Assembly: GCA_942491485.1 (NCBI GenBank)
Contig: CALOAX010000012.1
Coordinates: forward strand, 194,939-258,938
DNA from: Desulfoluna sp942491485
GTDB taxonomy: Bacteria; Desulfobacterota; Desulfobacteria; Desulfobacterales; Desulfolunaceae
DNA: 64,000 bases
Reading direction: 5' to 3'
Made by a program: the position numbers and the translations under genes
The notes under the pieces: model-generated
Seen by the model: only the letters and a program-made list of their open reading frames with translations
What the model was told of the DNA's origin: nothing
The model's database searches: none
In this document: positions 51,122 through 60,769 of the stretch, piece after piece
Numbering within the stretch: position 1 is the stretch's first letter
Layout: the number at the start of each line of letters is the position of its first letter

Positions 51122-54100
51122 ATGACTGAGAAGAAAACCATGGGATCGGTACTCATTGCCGGGGGCGGTATCGGAGGCATTCAGGCAGCCCTCGACCTCG
51201 CAAACTCCGGGTACTATGTCTACCTGGTCGAAAAATCCCCGTCCATCGGCGGTGTCATGGCGCAGCTGGACAAAACCTTCCCCACCAACGACTGCTCCAT
51301 GTGCATCATGTCCCCCAAGCTCGTGGAGGTGGGGCGTCACCTGAATATCGAACTGCTCACCCTCTCTGAGATCAAGGATGTATCGGGTGATGAGGGCAAT
51401 TTTTCGGTGGAGGTCTTTCAAAAGGCCCGCTACGTGGACATGGACAAATGCATCGCCTGCGGGGCCTGTACCGAAAAGTGCCCTAAAAAGGTGGAAGACG
51501 TCTACAACCAGGGCCTGGTCAAGCGAAAAGCCATCTACGCCCTCTACCCCCAGGCGGTGCCCCTCAAGTACTGCATCGACGCCGACAACTGCCTGAAACT
51601 CACCAAAGGCAAATGTGGCATCTGCGAAAAAAAATGCCCGGCAGGCGCCATCAACTACGATGACACCGATAAAACCTTAAGCATTAACGTGGGCTCCATC
51701 ATCCTCGCTCCGGGATTCAAGACGTACGACCCCAGCGGCAAGGATGTCTACAACTACGACCGAAGCCCGGACGTGGTCACCTCCATTGAGTTCGAGCGGC
51801 TCCTCTCCGCCTCCGGACCCAACCAGGGCCATGTGGTGCGCATGAGCGACCACGCCGAACCCCGGAAAATCGCATGGCTCCAGTGCGTGGGGTCCCGGGA
51901 TATCAACACCTGCGACAACGGCCACTGCTCCAGCGTCTGCTGCATGTACGCCATCAAGCAGGCCATCATCGCCAAAGAACACGACCCGAGCCTTGAGTGC
52001 ACCATCTTCTATATGGACATGCGAACCCACGGCAAAGGCTTCGAGAGCTGCTACAACGAGGCAAAAGAGAAACACGGGATCCGCTTTGTCCGCTGCCGCG
52101 TGCACTCGGTCTTCAACGAAACCGCAGGCGGCGTGGGCCAGGTCATCGACTATGTGGATGAGTCCACCGGCAAGGTGACCCGGGAAATCTACGACATCGT
52201 GGTCCTCTCCGTGGGGATGGAAATCTCGGAAGGCGTGAAACACCTGGCCGGAAACATGGGCGTGGAACTCACCCCCGGAGGATTCTGCAAAACCGACTCC
52301 TTCAACCCTGTGGCCACGTCACGCAAGGGCATCTACGTCTGCGGCGCCCTCCAAGGCCCCAAAGACATTCCTCAGTCGGTCATCGAGGCGGGATCTGCCG
52401 CCCTGTCTGCCGGAGCCTCCCTTGCAAGCGCCAGGGGCACCCTCACCCAGACCATCACGAGCCCCGAAGAGGTGGACATTACGGGGGAACGCCCCAGGGT
52501 AGGCGTCTTCGTATGCCACTGCGGCATCAACATCAGCAGCGTGGTGGACGTGCCCGCCGTCAGGGATTTCGCCAAAGACCTTCCCTTTGTGGAGTATGTG
52601 GCGGACAACCTCTACTCCTGCTCCCAGGACACCCAGGACGCCATGACCCGGGTGATCAAAGAGCAGAACCTGAACCGCATCGTGGTGGCAGCCTGTTCCC
52701 CCCGAACCCACGACCCGCTCTTTCAGGAGACCCTGATGAACGCCGGTCTCAATAAGTACCTCTTTGAGATGGTCAACATCCGGAACCATGACTCCTGGGT
52801 CCACAAAGACTATCCGGCCGAAGCCACCCTCAAGGCCCAGGAGATGGTGCGCATGGCCGTGGCCAAAGTGGCCCTCTTCTCGCCTCTTACCGAGGCGGAA
52901 CTCTCCATTGACCAGAACGCCCTGGTTGTGGGCGGCGGCCTCTCCGGCATGACAGCGGCTAAGGCCCTCTCCAGCCAGGGGTATCACGTCTCCATTGTTG
53001 AAAAGGAAGAGACCCTGGGCGGCCAGGCCACCAACCTCTACATGACGGCCAAGGGCGAATCGATCCAGGAAGGCCTGCAAAAAATGGTGGGAGAGGTGGA
53101 ATCAGACCCCAATATCGACCTCTTCCTTGGTGCCGAACTCTCTGAAGTGGAAGGATTTGTCGGCAATTTCACATCCACGGTAAACCAAAAAGAGACGAGC
53201 ACAACAACACAGCACGGGGTCACCGTCATCGCCACCGGGGCTGCCGAGCACAAACCCGACGAATACCTCTACGGGCAAGACCCAAGGGTCCTCACTGGCC
53301 TGGAGCTCGACAAGAAATTCATCGAGGACGACCCCATCCTGAAAGAGGCCGGCTGCGCCGTCTTCATCCAGTGCGTGGGGTCCCGCGAACCGGAACGGCC
53401 CTACTGTTCCCGTATCTGCTGCACCCACACCGTGGCTTCCGCCCTTCACCTGAAAGAGAAGAATCCCGAGATGAAGATCTTTGTTCTTTACCGGGATATC
53501 CGAACCTACGGCGAACGTGAAGCCCTCTACCGGGAAGCACGTGAAAAAGGGGTCATCTTTGTCCGCTACAGCGTGGACGACAAACCCGTTGTTGAAAATT
53601 CCGGTGAGCACCTCACGATCACGGTCACCGATCATGTGCTCAAGCAGCCCATTGCCATCCAGGCAGACCTCCTGACCCTGGCATCCGCTGTTACCCCATA
53701 CCGGGACGCGAAACTGGCCCAGTTCTTCAAGGTGCCCATCAACGACGAAGGCTTCTTTGCCGAAGCCCACGTCAAACTGGCTCCCTCGGACTTTGCCGTG
53801 GACGGCGTCTTCCTCTGCGGGCTCGCCCACTACCCCAAACCCGTGGATGAATCCATCGCCCAGGCCCAGGCAGCTGCGTCAAGCGCCACGCGCCTGCTCT
53901 CCCGCAAAACCATCAACACCAGCGGCAACGTGGCCGAAGTCACACCGGCCCTCTGCAGCGGCTGCGGCGTCTGCATGGCGGTCTGCCCCTACAATGCCCC
54001 AAGCCTCATGGCCGAGGGCAAAGACACAGGCAAAGCAACCATCAACCCCGTGATCTGCAAAGGATGCGGCGCCTGCGTCGCCTCCTGCCGCAGCGGCGCA

Positions 54101-54157
54101 CTGCAGCTCAAAGGATTCGAAGAGGCCCAGCTCATAGCCATGATCGACAGTATTTAA
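51122..54157 (+). CDS. hdrA: Double-length HdrA flavoprotein
   Basis: The product has 1011 residues. First half: FAD fold GGGIGGIQAALDLANSG, the HdrA signature TNDCSMCIMSPKLVEVG, ferredoxin motifs CIACGACTEKCP and CGICEKKCPAG, and CVCHCGINIS-like region near 465. Second half: another dinucleotide fold GGGLSGMTAAKALSSQG and QCVGSRE, then a C-terminal pair CSGCGVCMAVCP and CKGCGACVASCRSG. HdrA is the bifurcating flavin subunit; here two HdrA-like modules are joined, as in some HdrA2/QmoB-type proteins. ATG at 51122 has GGAG seven bases upstream. No selenocysteine codon is seen; the active cysteine positions are Cys. Confidence 0.9.
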   Translation: MTEKKTMGSVLIAGGGIGGIQAALDLANSGYYVYLVEKSPSIGGVMAQLDKTFPTNDCSMCIMSPKLVEVGRHLNIELLTLSEIKDVSGDEGNFSVEVFQKARYVDMDKCIACGACTEKCPKKVEDVYNQGLVKRKAIYALYPQAVPLKYCIDADNCLKLTKGKCGICEKKCPAGAINYDDTDKTLSINVGSIILAPGFKTYDPSGKDVYNYDRSPDVVTSIEFERLLSASGPNQGHVVRMSDHAEPRKIAWLQCVGSRDINTCDNGHCSSVCCMYAIKQAIIAKEHDPSLECTIFYMDMRTHGKGFESCYNEAKEKHGIRFVRCRVHSVFNETAGGVGQVIDYVDESTGKVTREIYDIVVLSVGMEISEGVKHLAGNMGVELTPGGFCKTDSFNPVATSRKGIYVCGALQGPKDIPQSVIEAGSAALSAGASLASARGTLTQTITSPEEVDITGERPRVGVFVCHCGINISSVVDVPAVRDFAKDLPFVEYVADNLYSCSQDTQDAMTRVIKEQNLNRIVVAACSPRTHDPLFQETLMNAGLNKYLFEMVNIRNHDSWVHKDYPAEATLKAQEMVRMAVAKVALFSPLTEAELSIDQNALVVGGGLSGMTAAKALSSQGYHVSIVEKEETLGGQATNLYMTAKGESIQEGLQKMVGEVESDPNIDLFLGAELSEVEGFVGNFTSTVNQKETSTTTQHGVTVIATGAAEHKPDEYLYGQDPRVLTGLELDKKFIEDDPILKEAGCAVFIQCVGSREPERPYCSRICCTHTVASALHLKEKNPEMKIFVLYRDIRTYGEREALYREAREKGVIFVRYSVDDKPVVENSGEHLTITVTDHVLKQPIAIQADLLTLASAVTPYRDAKLAQFFKVPINDEGFFAEAHVKLAPSDFAVDGVFLCGLAHYPKPVDESIAQAQAAASSATRLLSRKTINTSGNVAEVTPALCSGCGVCMAVCPYNAPSLMAEGKDTGKATINPVICKGCGACVASCRSGALQLKGFEEAQLIAMIDSI

Positions 54158-54162
54158 ACAAT

Positions 54163-54416
54163 GCCTCCGGCGGCGAGGTGAGCCACCTCGAAAGCGGGTT
54201 CGCGAATGCTCCCAGCCCTCGTACCTCGGGCTGATCACATTCGCTGACGGGCTACGCCCGTGAAGTATGAATAACTGCCGTCAATAGGATGCTACGTGAC
54301 ATGCAAGTGTAGCCCATCCCCCTCTCGCAGACGGTGAGCGACAGCGATCCGGATGCAACCTGGGGTGCAGGGGTGGCGAAGCCAATTAGGCTAAAAGTCC
54401 CCTGCCCGCCGGAGGC
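54163..54416. repeat. Complete mosaic repeat between hdrA and flxD
   Basis: A 254-base element starts GCCTCCGGCGG three bases after the hdrA stop region and ends CCGCCGGAGGC. Inside are GAGGTGAGCCACCTC, GCGAATGCTCCCAGCC, CGCTGACGGGCTACGCCCGT and AACCTGGGGTGCAGGGG. It splits an otherwise compact operon. Confidence 0.75.
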
Positions 54417-54440
54417 ATATCCCTAATTAGGAGATAAGAA

Positions 54441-54878
54441 ATGAGTTCGTTTGAACCGAAGATCATCACGTTTCTCTGCAACTGGTGCAGTTACGGCGCC
54501 GCCGATTTGGCGGGTGTGAGCCGTTTTCAATATCCCCCCAACATGCGGGTGATCCGCGTCCCCTGTTCGGGCCGCATCTCCCCGAAAATGATCCTGGCGG
54601 CCCTTCGAAAAGGGGCCGACGGGGTGTGGATCTCCGGGTGCCATCCCGGGGACTGCCATTACATCGAAGGCAATTATTACGCCCGGCGCAAGTTCACCCT
54701 ACTCAAAGAGATGCTTGAATTTAATGGCATCGAACCGGGACGCCTCCACTTCTCGTGGATCTCGTCTGCCGAAGGGGTGAAGTTTGCCGAAGTAGCAAAC
54801 AAGGTTGTTGATGAGGTGAGGCAACTCGGGCCCGCCAAGGTGTTTATCAAGGAAAGCCCGGAGGAGAGTGCCGCATGA
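54441..54878 (+). CDS. flxD: MvhD/FlxD-type hydrogenase iron-sulfur subunit
   Basis: The product has 145 residues of the MvhD family: FLCNWCSYGAADLAG, VRVIRVPCSGRISP and ISGCHPGDCHYIEGN supply the five cysteines that hold a [2Fe-2S] cluster. In Flx-Hdr complexes this subunit relays electrons from the flavin module to HdrA. AGGAG lies before the ATG. The flxC-like gene overlaps its stop by four bases. Confidence 0.9.
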   Translation: MSSFEPKIITFLCNWCSYGAADLAGVSRFQYPPNMRVIRVPCSGRISPKMILAALRKGADGVWISGCHPGDCHYIEGNYYARRKFTLLKEMLEFNGIEPGRLHFSWISSAEGVKFAEVANKVVDEVRQLGPAKVFIKESPEESAA

Positions 54879-55822
54879 ACCCAATCGTAGACAATATCCG
54901 AACCATGGCAAAGGAGCTCCTCGAAAAGGGAGAGGTGGAAGCGATCATCGGCTTCAGGCAGGGAAGCCTGCCACTTTCCACCGAGCCAACCATGGCCACC
55001 ACGCCCGAAGAGGCAAACAGTCTCACCTGGGATGCCAACTGTCGTCTCAACCTGGCCGCTTACCTGACAAAGGAGAGGGGCAAAGTGGCCGTGGTGGCCA
55101 AAGGGTGTGATTCCCGCAACATCGTGGGCCATATCGTTGAAAACCGTATCAAGCGAGAAAATGTGGTGATCATCGGCGTTCCCTGCACTGGCATGATTGA
55201 TGCCGGGAAAGCCGCGACCGTGGCCCAAGCTGAAATCCTGGGTGCAGTGGAGAATGATGAGACGATCATCCTCACCACGGCAGCCGGAGAAACCCGCGCC
55301 GCAAAAACCGACCTGCTGCGCCAAAACTGCTCTCTTTGCACCCATCGAAACCCTGTCATCTCCGACATGATGGCAGGCGAACCGGTACCCGAGCAGGCCG
55401 ACATCGACCGCTACGCCGACATCCGTGAGATCGAGTCAAAACCCAGCGACGAAAAGTGGACCTTCTTCGATGAGGCCTTTTCGGCATGCACCCGATGCTA
55501 CGCCTGCAAAAACGCATGTCCCTTGTGCTACTGCCCCACCTGCTTTGTGGACGAGTCACGCCCCCAGTGGGTCGGCAAGGGCACCGATCCCGTGGATGTG
55601 CGCACCTACCACATGCTTCGGGCGGTCCACTGCGCCGGTCGCTGCACCGAGTGCGGCGCCTGCGAATCGGCCTGTCCCATGGGCATTCCGGTACGACTCC
55701 TGACCCGCAAGATGGAAAAAACCGTGGGCGAGCGCTGGGGCCTCGAAGCGGGCCTTAGCACCGAAACCCGCCCGGCACAGGACACCTTCCGTCTTGATGA
55801 TCCGGAAGAATTCATAATGTAG
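54875..55822 (+). CDS. flxC: FlxC-like 4Fe-4S dicluster protein with FrhB-like N-terminus
   Basis: The product has 315 residues. Residues 1-165 look like the coenzyme F420 hydrogenase beta-type (FrhB/FdhB) fold, with CDSRNIVGHI and GVPCTGMID. Residues about 203-275 contain ferredoxin motifs: CTRCYACKNACPLCYCPTC and CTECGACESACPMG. It is predicted to carry electrons between FlxA and FlxD/HdrA. It overlaps flxD by ATGA, so expression is coupled. The name follows the flavin oxidoreductase set described in sulfate reducers; the match is by domain order and context. Confidence 0.78.
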   Translation: MNPIVDNIRTMAKELLEKGEVEAIIGFRQGSLPLSTEPTMATTPEEANSLTWDANCRLNLAAYLTKERGKVAVVAKGCDSRNIVGHIVENRIKRENVVIIGVPCTGMIDAGKAATVAQAEILGAVENDETIILTTAAGETRAAKTDLLRQNCSLCTHRNPVISDMMAGEPVPEQADIDRYADIREIESKPSDEKWTFFDEAFSACTRCYACKNACPLCYCPTCFVDESRPQWVGKGTDPVDVRTYHMLRAVHCAGRCTECGACESACPMGIPVRLLTRKMEKTVGERWGLEAGLSTETRPAQDTFRLDDPEEFIM

Positions 55823-55836
55823 GGCATAAAAGCATA

Positions 55837-56086
55837 GCCTCCGGCGGCCAGGGGATGATCCCCTGGACCCCAGGTTGCAGACTCCCTTTGCCCCTCGTTC
55901 CTCGGGGCAAAGGGAGTCTGCGACAAGACAATTAAAACTCAACATGACGACACCCCATTGTCGTTTACGGGCGAAGCCCGTCAGTGAATGTAACCGGCCC
56001 GAGGGACGAGAGCCAGGAGCATTCGCGAACCTGGGGTGCAGGGGGTGGCGAAGCCACTGTAGCAAAAGCTCCTGCCCGCCGGGGGC
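55837..56086. repeat. Complete mosaic repeat between flxC and flxB
   Basis: It starts GCCTCCGGCGG, contains CCAGGGGATGATCCCCTGG, CTCGTTCCTCGGGGC, a long GCAAAGGGAGTCTGC/GCAGACTCCCTTTGC inverted pair, GGGCGAAGCCCGT and GAGCATTCGCGAACC, and ends CCGCCGGGGGC. Confidence 0.75.
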
Positions 56087-56143
56087 ATTTTTTAAACCAT
56101 CACTGGGCCACGCATGGCCCGGATGCAATAGAGGATAATAACG

Positions 56144-57184
56144 ATGACTATTTTAAGCATCGACAAATCAAGCTGGAACGAGGGGCTGGACCGCGCGCGG
56201 AGCGCTTACACCCTCGTGGGGCCGGCCTTGGACGGAGAGGTCCTGGGCTTTCGGGAGCTCGCAGACAGTGAATACCCGAGCATGGACGGCCGCCAGACAC
56301 AGCTGTCTCCCAAGAGCATTGTTTTTCCGCCATCTCAAGTCATGATGACCTGCTCCCTCAAAGAGGGGGATGCAAAACAGAATATATACGAAGCGGTGGC
56401 AATCGACACGAAGGCACGCGCCGTTGTGGGTATAAGACCCAGCGACGCGAAAGCCTTGTCACTTGTTCGGCTCAATTTCGAGACCGACGAATACAAAGAC
56501 CCTTACGTGGTGGAGGCCTTTAATGCATGCACCTGGGTCGGCCTGGCCGTGAATGCGCCTTCGGCCACCGACTTTTCCACCAGCTGCGGCACCGGGCCCT
56601 TTGACGAATCCTGCCTGGACGTGATGCTGGTGGAGGACGGCGACCGTTACCTCGTCAGGGTACTTACCGACAAGGGAGCAGCATGGGCCGCTACTGCGGG
56701 GTTTGAAGCCCAAGCGGAAGAAGGCGCCGAGGCCCTGATTGCTGAAAAAAAAGAAGCGGCGGAAAAGGCCATCACCTCTTCCATCGCTTTCAATGGCATC
56801 CAGAAGAAAACCGTTCTGGAGCTTTACGAGGCGGACCACTGGAATAAGACCACCTTTGCCTGCCTCAACTGCGGGACTTGTACCTATGCCTGCCCCACCT
56901 GCTGGTGTTTTGACATCCAGGATGAGGTCCATGGGGACAAAGGCTTCCGCATAAAAAACTGGGACTCCTGCATGACCTCCCTTTTCACCCTCCACGGGTC
57001 CGGGCACAACCCCCGGGAGACCCCCTTGCAGCGCACACGCCAGCGGTTCATGCACAAACTGAAATATTTTCAGGACAAGTACGACCGCGGCATCATGTGT
57101 GTGGGGTGCGGTCGGTGCATTGAGCAGTGCCCCGCCGGCATCGACATCCGAGACGTATGTAAAACCATGAACAGTCAGGCATAG
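56144..57184 (+). CDS. flxB: FlxB-like 4Fe-4S protein (AsrA-related)
   Basis: The product has 346 residues. Residues 1-225 form a domain with single cysteines (MMTCSLKEGD, NACTWVGL, STSCGTGPF) like anaerobic sulfite reductase subunit A. Residues about 243-330 hold two ferredoxin motifs, CLNCGTCTYACPTC and CVGCGRCIEQCPAG. AGGA lies about ten bases before ATG. It is predicted to pass electrons from FlxA to the rest of the complex. The flxA gene follows after 12 bases. Confidence 0.8.
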   Translation: MTILSIDKSSWNEGLDRARSAYTLVGPALDGEVLGFRELADSEYPSMDGRQTQLSPKSIVFPPSQVMMTCSLKEGDAKQNIYEAVAIDTKARAVVGIRPSDAKALSLVRLNFETDEYKDPYVVEAFNACTWVGLAVNAPSATDFSTSCGTGPFDESCLDVMLVEDGDRYLVRVLTDKGAAWAATAGFEAQAEEGAEALIAEKKEAAEKAITSSIAFNGIQKKTVLELYEADHWNKTTFACLNCGTCTYACPTCWCFDIQDEVHGDKGFRIKNWDSCMTSLFTLHGSGHNPRETPLQRTRQRFMHKLKYFQDKYDRGIMCVGCGRCIEQCPAGIDIRDVCKTMNSQA

Positions 57185-57196
57185 GGGAATAAGAGC

Positions 57197-58042
57197 ATGC
57201 AGAATCCATACGTACCCTACCCGGTGCGCATCGACGCCATCGACGTGGCCACTGAAGACAAGAGCCTCAAGACCTTTCGGTTCAGCTTCCTGAATCCCGA
57301 AGACGAAGACACATTCGCCTACCAGGCCGGCCAGTTTGCGGAACTTTCAGTGCCCGGTCAGGGCGAGATCCCCATCGGCATTGCCTCCTCTCCCACGGAG
57401 AAGGGCTTCGTTATGTTTACCGTCTTCAAAACCGGCAAGGTGACAAGCACCCTCCATGAGATGAAGGTGGGGGACATCATGGGAATCCGGGGCCCCCTGG
57501 GCAACTGGTACCCCTGGGAGACCCTTGAGGGCAAAAACATCCTCATCGTCGGCGGTGGGTTCGCGTTTACCACCCTGCGCTCCTCCATCAAGATGATGCT
57601 GGAGCCGGAAAACCGATCCAGGTTCGGCACCATCGATGTTGTCTACGGCGCCCGGACCCCCGGGATGCTTCTCTACAAGGAGGAACTCACCGACTGGGAA
57701 AAGCGGGATGACATCAACATGCACATCACCGTGGACTCAACCGACGACCCGGACTGGAGCTATCACACCGGCTTCGTCCCGGCTCTCACGGAGAAGGTTG
57801 CCCCTGCAGCATCGGAGGATACCTACGCCATCGTCTGTGGCCCACCCGTGATGATCAAATTCACCCTGCCGGTATTGGAAAAGCTCGGCTACAGCCACGA
57901 CCGTATCATCATGAGCCTGGAAAACCGTATGAAGTGCGGAATCGGCATGTGCGGTCGCTGCAACATCGGCAAAGAGCTTGTCTGCAAGGACGGACCGGTC
58001 TTTTCCCTGGCTGAGATCAACCTCACACCGAGTGAATTTTAG
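57197..58042 (+). CDS. flxA: FlxA-like FAD/NAD(P)H oxidoreductase subunit
   Basis: The product has 281 residues of the ferredoxin-NADP reductase type, close to AsrB/HydG proteins. FAD region: YQAGQFAELSVPG and GIASSP. NAD(P) region: ILIVGGGFAFTTLRS and VYGARTPGMLLYKEEL, with ending CGPPVMIKFTL. A C-terminal [2Fe-2S] site is CGIGMCGRCNIG and VCKDGPVF. It likely oxidises NADH or NADPH and feeds FlxB, FlxC and HdrA. It ends the operon at a dispersed repeat. Confidence 0.88.
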   Translation: MQNPYVPYPVRIDAIDVATEDKSLKTFRFSFLNPEDEDTFAYQAGQFAELSVPGQGEIPIGIASSPTEKGFVMFTVFKTGKVTSTLHEMKVGDIMGIRGPLGNWYPWETLEGKNILIVGGGFAFTTLRSSIKMMLEPENRSRFGTIDVVYGARTPGMLLYKEELTDWEKRDDINMHITVDSTDDPDWSYHTGFVPALTEKVAPAASEDTYAIVCGPPVMIKFTLPVLEKLGYSHDRIIMSLENRMKCGIGMCGRCNIGKELVCKDGPVFSLAEINLTPSEF

Positions 58043-58107
58043 GTTCGCGAATGCTCCGGGGCTCGTTCCTCAACCCTTCACATTCGCTTACGGGCTTCGC
58101 CCGTGGA
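58043..58107. repeat. Partial mosaic repeat after flxA
   Basis: GGTTCGCGAATGCTCC, GCTCGTTCCTCAACCC, TTCACATTCGCTTACGGGC and TTCGCCCGTGG lie directly after the stop. The GGGCTTCGCCC stem is a hairpin but lacks a T-run. Confidence 0.6.
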
Positions 58108-58248
58108 CACCATTGACAGCTTTAAATTTAATAAGTTCTATACAATCAGAACATTACAACCAAACATTCATGTACCGACTAAACAAACGGCGCAGTCATA
58201 ACACGGCCCGTTTGCCGATTTCAGGCATGAGAAAAGGAAAGACCAACA

Positions 58249-58563
58249 ATGTTCACCGTTACCGAAGCAGCCCAGAAAGAGATCGCCAAATTTTTCGAAA
58301 ACAGACCCCCTGCCCCCATCCGGGTCTTCCTCAACTCAGGTGGGTGCGGCGGGCCCTCCCTTGCCATGGCCGTTGATGAACGAAAGGAAGGAGACAGCCA
58401 CTTCCTCGTGGCCGGCATGGAGTACGTCATCGAAACCCATTTCCTTAATGAGGCCCAGCCCCTGGTGGTGGACTTTAAGGAGATCGGCTTTGCGATCAGC
58501 TCCAGCTTGAAACTTGAAAGCGGTTGTTCCTCCTGCGGAAGCCACGGTTCCTGCTGCTCTTAA
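58249..58563 (+). CDS. IscA/HesB-like small iron-sulfur protein
   Basis: The product has 104 residues. It starts MFTVTEAAQKEIAKFFEN, typical of the IscA/HesB fold, with RVFLNSGGCGGPSLAMAVDE in the middle and a cysteine-rich tail CSSCGSHGSCC. Relatives in deltaproteobacteria include HesB-like selenoproteins; here the middle motif has cysteine. The probable role is Fe-S cluster carriage or storage of a metal. It is close behind the Hdr-Flx cluster, whose many clusters need assembly, but no physical operon link is evident because a repeat lies between. Confidence 0.82.
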   Translation: MFTVTEAAQKEIAKFFENRPPAPIRVFLNSGGCGGPSLAMAVDERKEGDSHFLVAGMEYVIETHFLNEAQPLVVDFKEIGFAISSSLKLESGCSSCGSHGSCCS

Positions 58564-58717
58564 ATAAGGTGAACTCTCGGAGCTGGCGGAATAATCACAA
58601 ACTACGCGCGCTCTCTTTTATAACATTTTGTCCTGTCTGATCCGGCAAGCAGGTGGTTGACGGCTTACGGCCCCCTGCTTGCCGGTGACGACTCCATATC
58701 ACAGCTGGAGACGACCC

Positions 58718-59173
58718 ATGATTCAATCCATTCACCTGACCCATCGTTTTGAAAAACAACTGGGTGCCATGCGCCGCGCAGAGAAAATGGCGGTGTCTGC
58801 AAGCCGCAAGGCGGATGCGATTATTGCCCGGATTATGGACAATGGTCAGAGCCCGTTAAGTGAGGCGGGAAAGCTCAGCAACCACGGTGAATGCCGTATA
58901 AAAAATGCTGTGAAATATGATATCGGAAAAGGCTACCGCATGCTCGGCGTGAAACAAGGGGACAATCTTTACCTGCTCTTCGTGGGAACCCATGACGCTT
59001 GTGCTGCATGGGTCGAAAACAATCGGGGATTGGAGAAACCCGGAGAACTCAAGCGCGTAAGAACCCTGGCGACAGCCCAGGCCCCTAAAAAAGAACCCGC
59101 GCCCCGAGTTTCGGCTTACACTCATACAAAGACCAATGCCCGTCAGACCATGATCCTAGTATCCGCTTGGTGA
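58718..59173 (+). CDS. RelE/ParE-superfamily-like protein with C-terminal extension
   Basis: The product has 151 residues. Residues about 5-108 have the RelE-like toxin fold pattern: LTHRFEKQLGAM at the start, then KNAVKYDIGKGYRMLGVK and LYLLFVGTHDACAAWVENN. A 40-residue polar tail follows (LATAQAPKKEPAPRVSAY). No antitoxin-like gene is next to it on either side, so it could be an orphan or serve another purpose. ATG at 58718 was chosen because the conserved start follows at once. It is the last intact-looking gene before the degraded region. Confidence 0.6.
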   Translation: MIQSIHLTHRFEKQLGAMRRAEKMAVSASRKADAIIARIMDNGQSPLSEAGKLSNHGECRIKNAVKYDIGKGYRMLGVKQGDNLYLLFVGTHDACAAWVENNRGLEKPGELKRVRTLATAQAPKKEPAPRVSAYTHTKTNARQTMILVSAW

Positions 59174-59277
59174 ATCTCTCAGCAGGGAGTCGCTATTACA
59201 TTGCATCCAGGAGCCCACCATCCTCCACCGTCCGACGGGTATCAGCCGGCACATGATCCATTGATCGATGTCCACGT

Positions 59278-59594
59278 CAGATCAATGTGGTGAAGCAACT
59301 GAAGGCGAAGTTCCCGAACATGATTTTGGTGGGGACCGGCTATTCTCCAGAATACCTGCCTCTGTAGCCGAGTATTACGTTCGGAACGAGCATGGACTCC
59401 ATTGGCATCGGTCGCGCTATCTTGTCTTATCCCACGATGTTGGCTCATGCGACCACGGAAGGAAACGCATACGTTATGTCTGCCGTACATTCAGTGATTG
59501 CACCACAGCGCCGCTTTGACCAGTGCGATTGGTTGTTACTCAACCGGACGACTACTACAAAGGTATAGAGCGCCCCCGGTTGAAGGGAGATTAA
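59278..59594 (+). pseudogene. Frameshifted C-terminal remnant of NADH:flavin oxidoreductase (Old Yellow Enzyme type)
   Basis: Across shifting frames one can read INVVKQLKAKFPNMILVGTG, VAEYYVRN, MDSIGIGRAILSYPTMLA, CRTFSDCTTAP and DDYYKGIERPRLKGD, in the order found at the C-terminal part of Old-Yellow-Enzyme-family reductases. At least three frameshifts and a stop after the TGYS.PEYLPL segment break it. The N-terminal barrel half is missing. Confidence 0.75.
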
Positions 59595-60769
59595 GAAGTC
59601 TTCCCGTCAGTGCCGAGTGGGGACGATGGGCGCAGGGTGTAGTGCCTGTCGGGAAAAGTGAACTTACCCGCATATTCGTGCTGTTCGCTCCTTTTGTTCT
59701 TACAAGGGTGGCGGAGTGAATCGCAGTTCAACGGCACTGGTCGCCTACCGGCAGCATTCACGGGTCTGCTCGTCCATCCACTCGGCGAGAGTTCAGCATC
59801 GAAAGCGAAGACACGATTACAGAGGATCTGACGGGGTTGCTCACGGGGTCGTGGTTCGCGCCGTTACCTCTTTACTCTTCGGCTGGGGCATTTTTATCCT
59901 GCTAATTCCATTAAAGCACAAGCGAACCATTTGGGATCGAGTTCTTTCCTCTTCGTTGGGAGAGGTCCGCATTCAAGGCACAGTTCATGGTGGTGAGCAG
60001 GTTGTGCTCTGTCATACATGACATGCCAAGTATATCGTTTCGTGCCGCCGTACCGAAGCCAGGGCTTCGCTCTCCGTGCGTCTCAGGACTCGGAGAGATT
60101 TTGGAAGTACGATATACCAACCCCCTCCTCGATCTTTGGTCCAAATGAACTGTCTTCCACGTCTGTCGAGTGGAAATTTCTCGTCCCCAATGCGGAGGAT
60201 CTGAAAGTCCTTACTCCCGAGATCTTTTGCGCCTGGTCTGCCACCTTCGATGATGTGGAAGTTCCGAAGCGATAGGCCAAGGCCATGGAGCAGGGTTGTA
60301 ATTTTTACGAATGGCGATGGCCAAGGACTCTTTGCGATGGGCGGGAAACCGGATTGTTCCAGGGCCTGAGGCTGGCCGATACGGTGCAACTGCTAGATTT
60401 CACTATAAGGACAGGATTGGCCGGCAAAGCCGAAGGTCCAATAGGCATCCTCATTGAAAAAGCTTCGACTCACCTTTAAATGGATGACAAGGCTTTTGAT
60501 GCAAAGTTGTACTCCCCATTCAAATCAAGGACCGGAAAATACAGCTGCAGGAGTAGCGACCGGCGTCACCGATCTGCAAACCTCCTTAATAAATGCGAAA
60601 CTGGGTTGCGCCATTATTACTGTTGGGCAGAAAAAGTACGACATCCCTGCGAAAGAACTTCAGATAACTCCCGTCTGCCGGAAATTGGGGCGAAAAGTTA
60701 CGGACGTCTCATGATGTCCGAATTGCGAAACTGTTAGCACATCGCTCGGAAGAAGAAATTTCAGAAATC
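59595..60769 (+). other. Degraded region without an intact gene
   Basis: A plus-strand frame near 59845-60020 contains a hydrophobic stretch (FGWGIFILLIPLKHKRTIWDRV) resembling the end of an RDD-type membrane protein, with broken upstream context. Short frames near 60018-60275 and 60454-60737 show no family. I see no promoter, RNA gene or intact reading frame above 90 residues that I trust. Confidence 0.35.

Noticed and set aside
51287..51325. Selenocysteine in the HdrA signature
   Set aside because: The signature region reads TNDCSMCIMSPK with ordinary Cys codons and no in-frame TGA.
52319..53830. Long minus-strand frames opposite hdrA
   Set aside because: They arise from the GC-rich third positions of hdrA and contain no recognisable domain.
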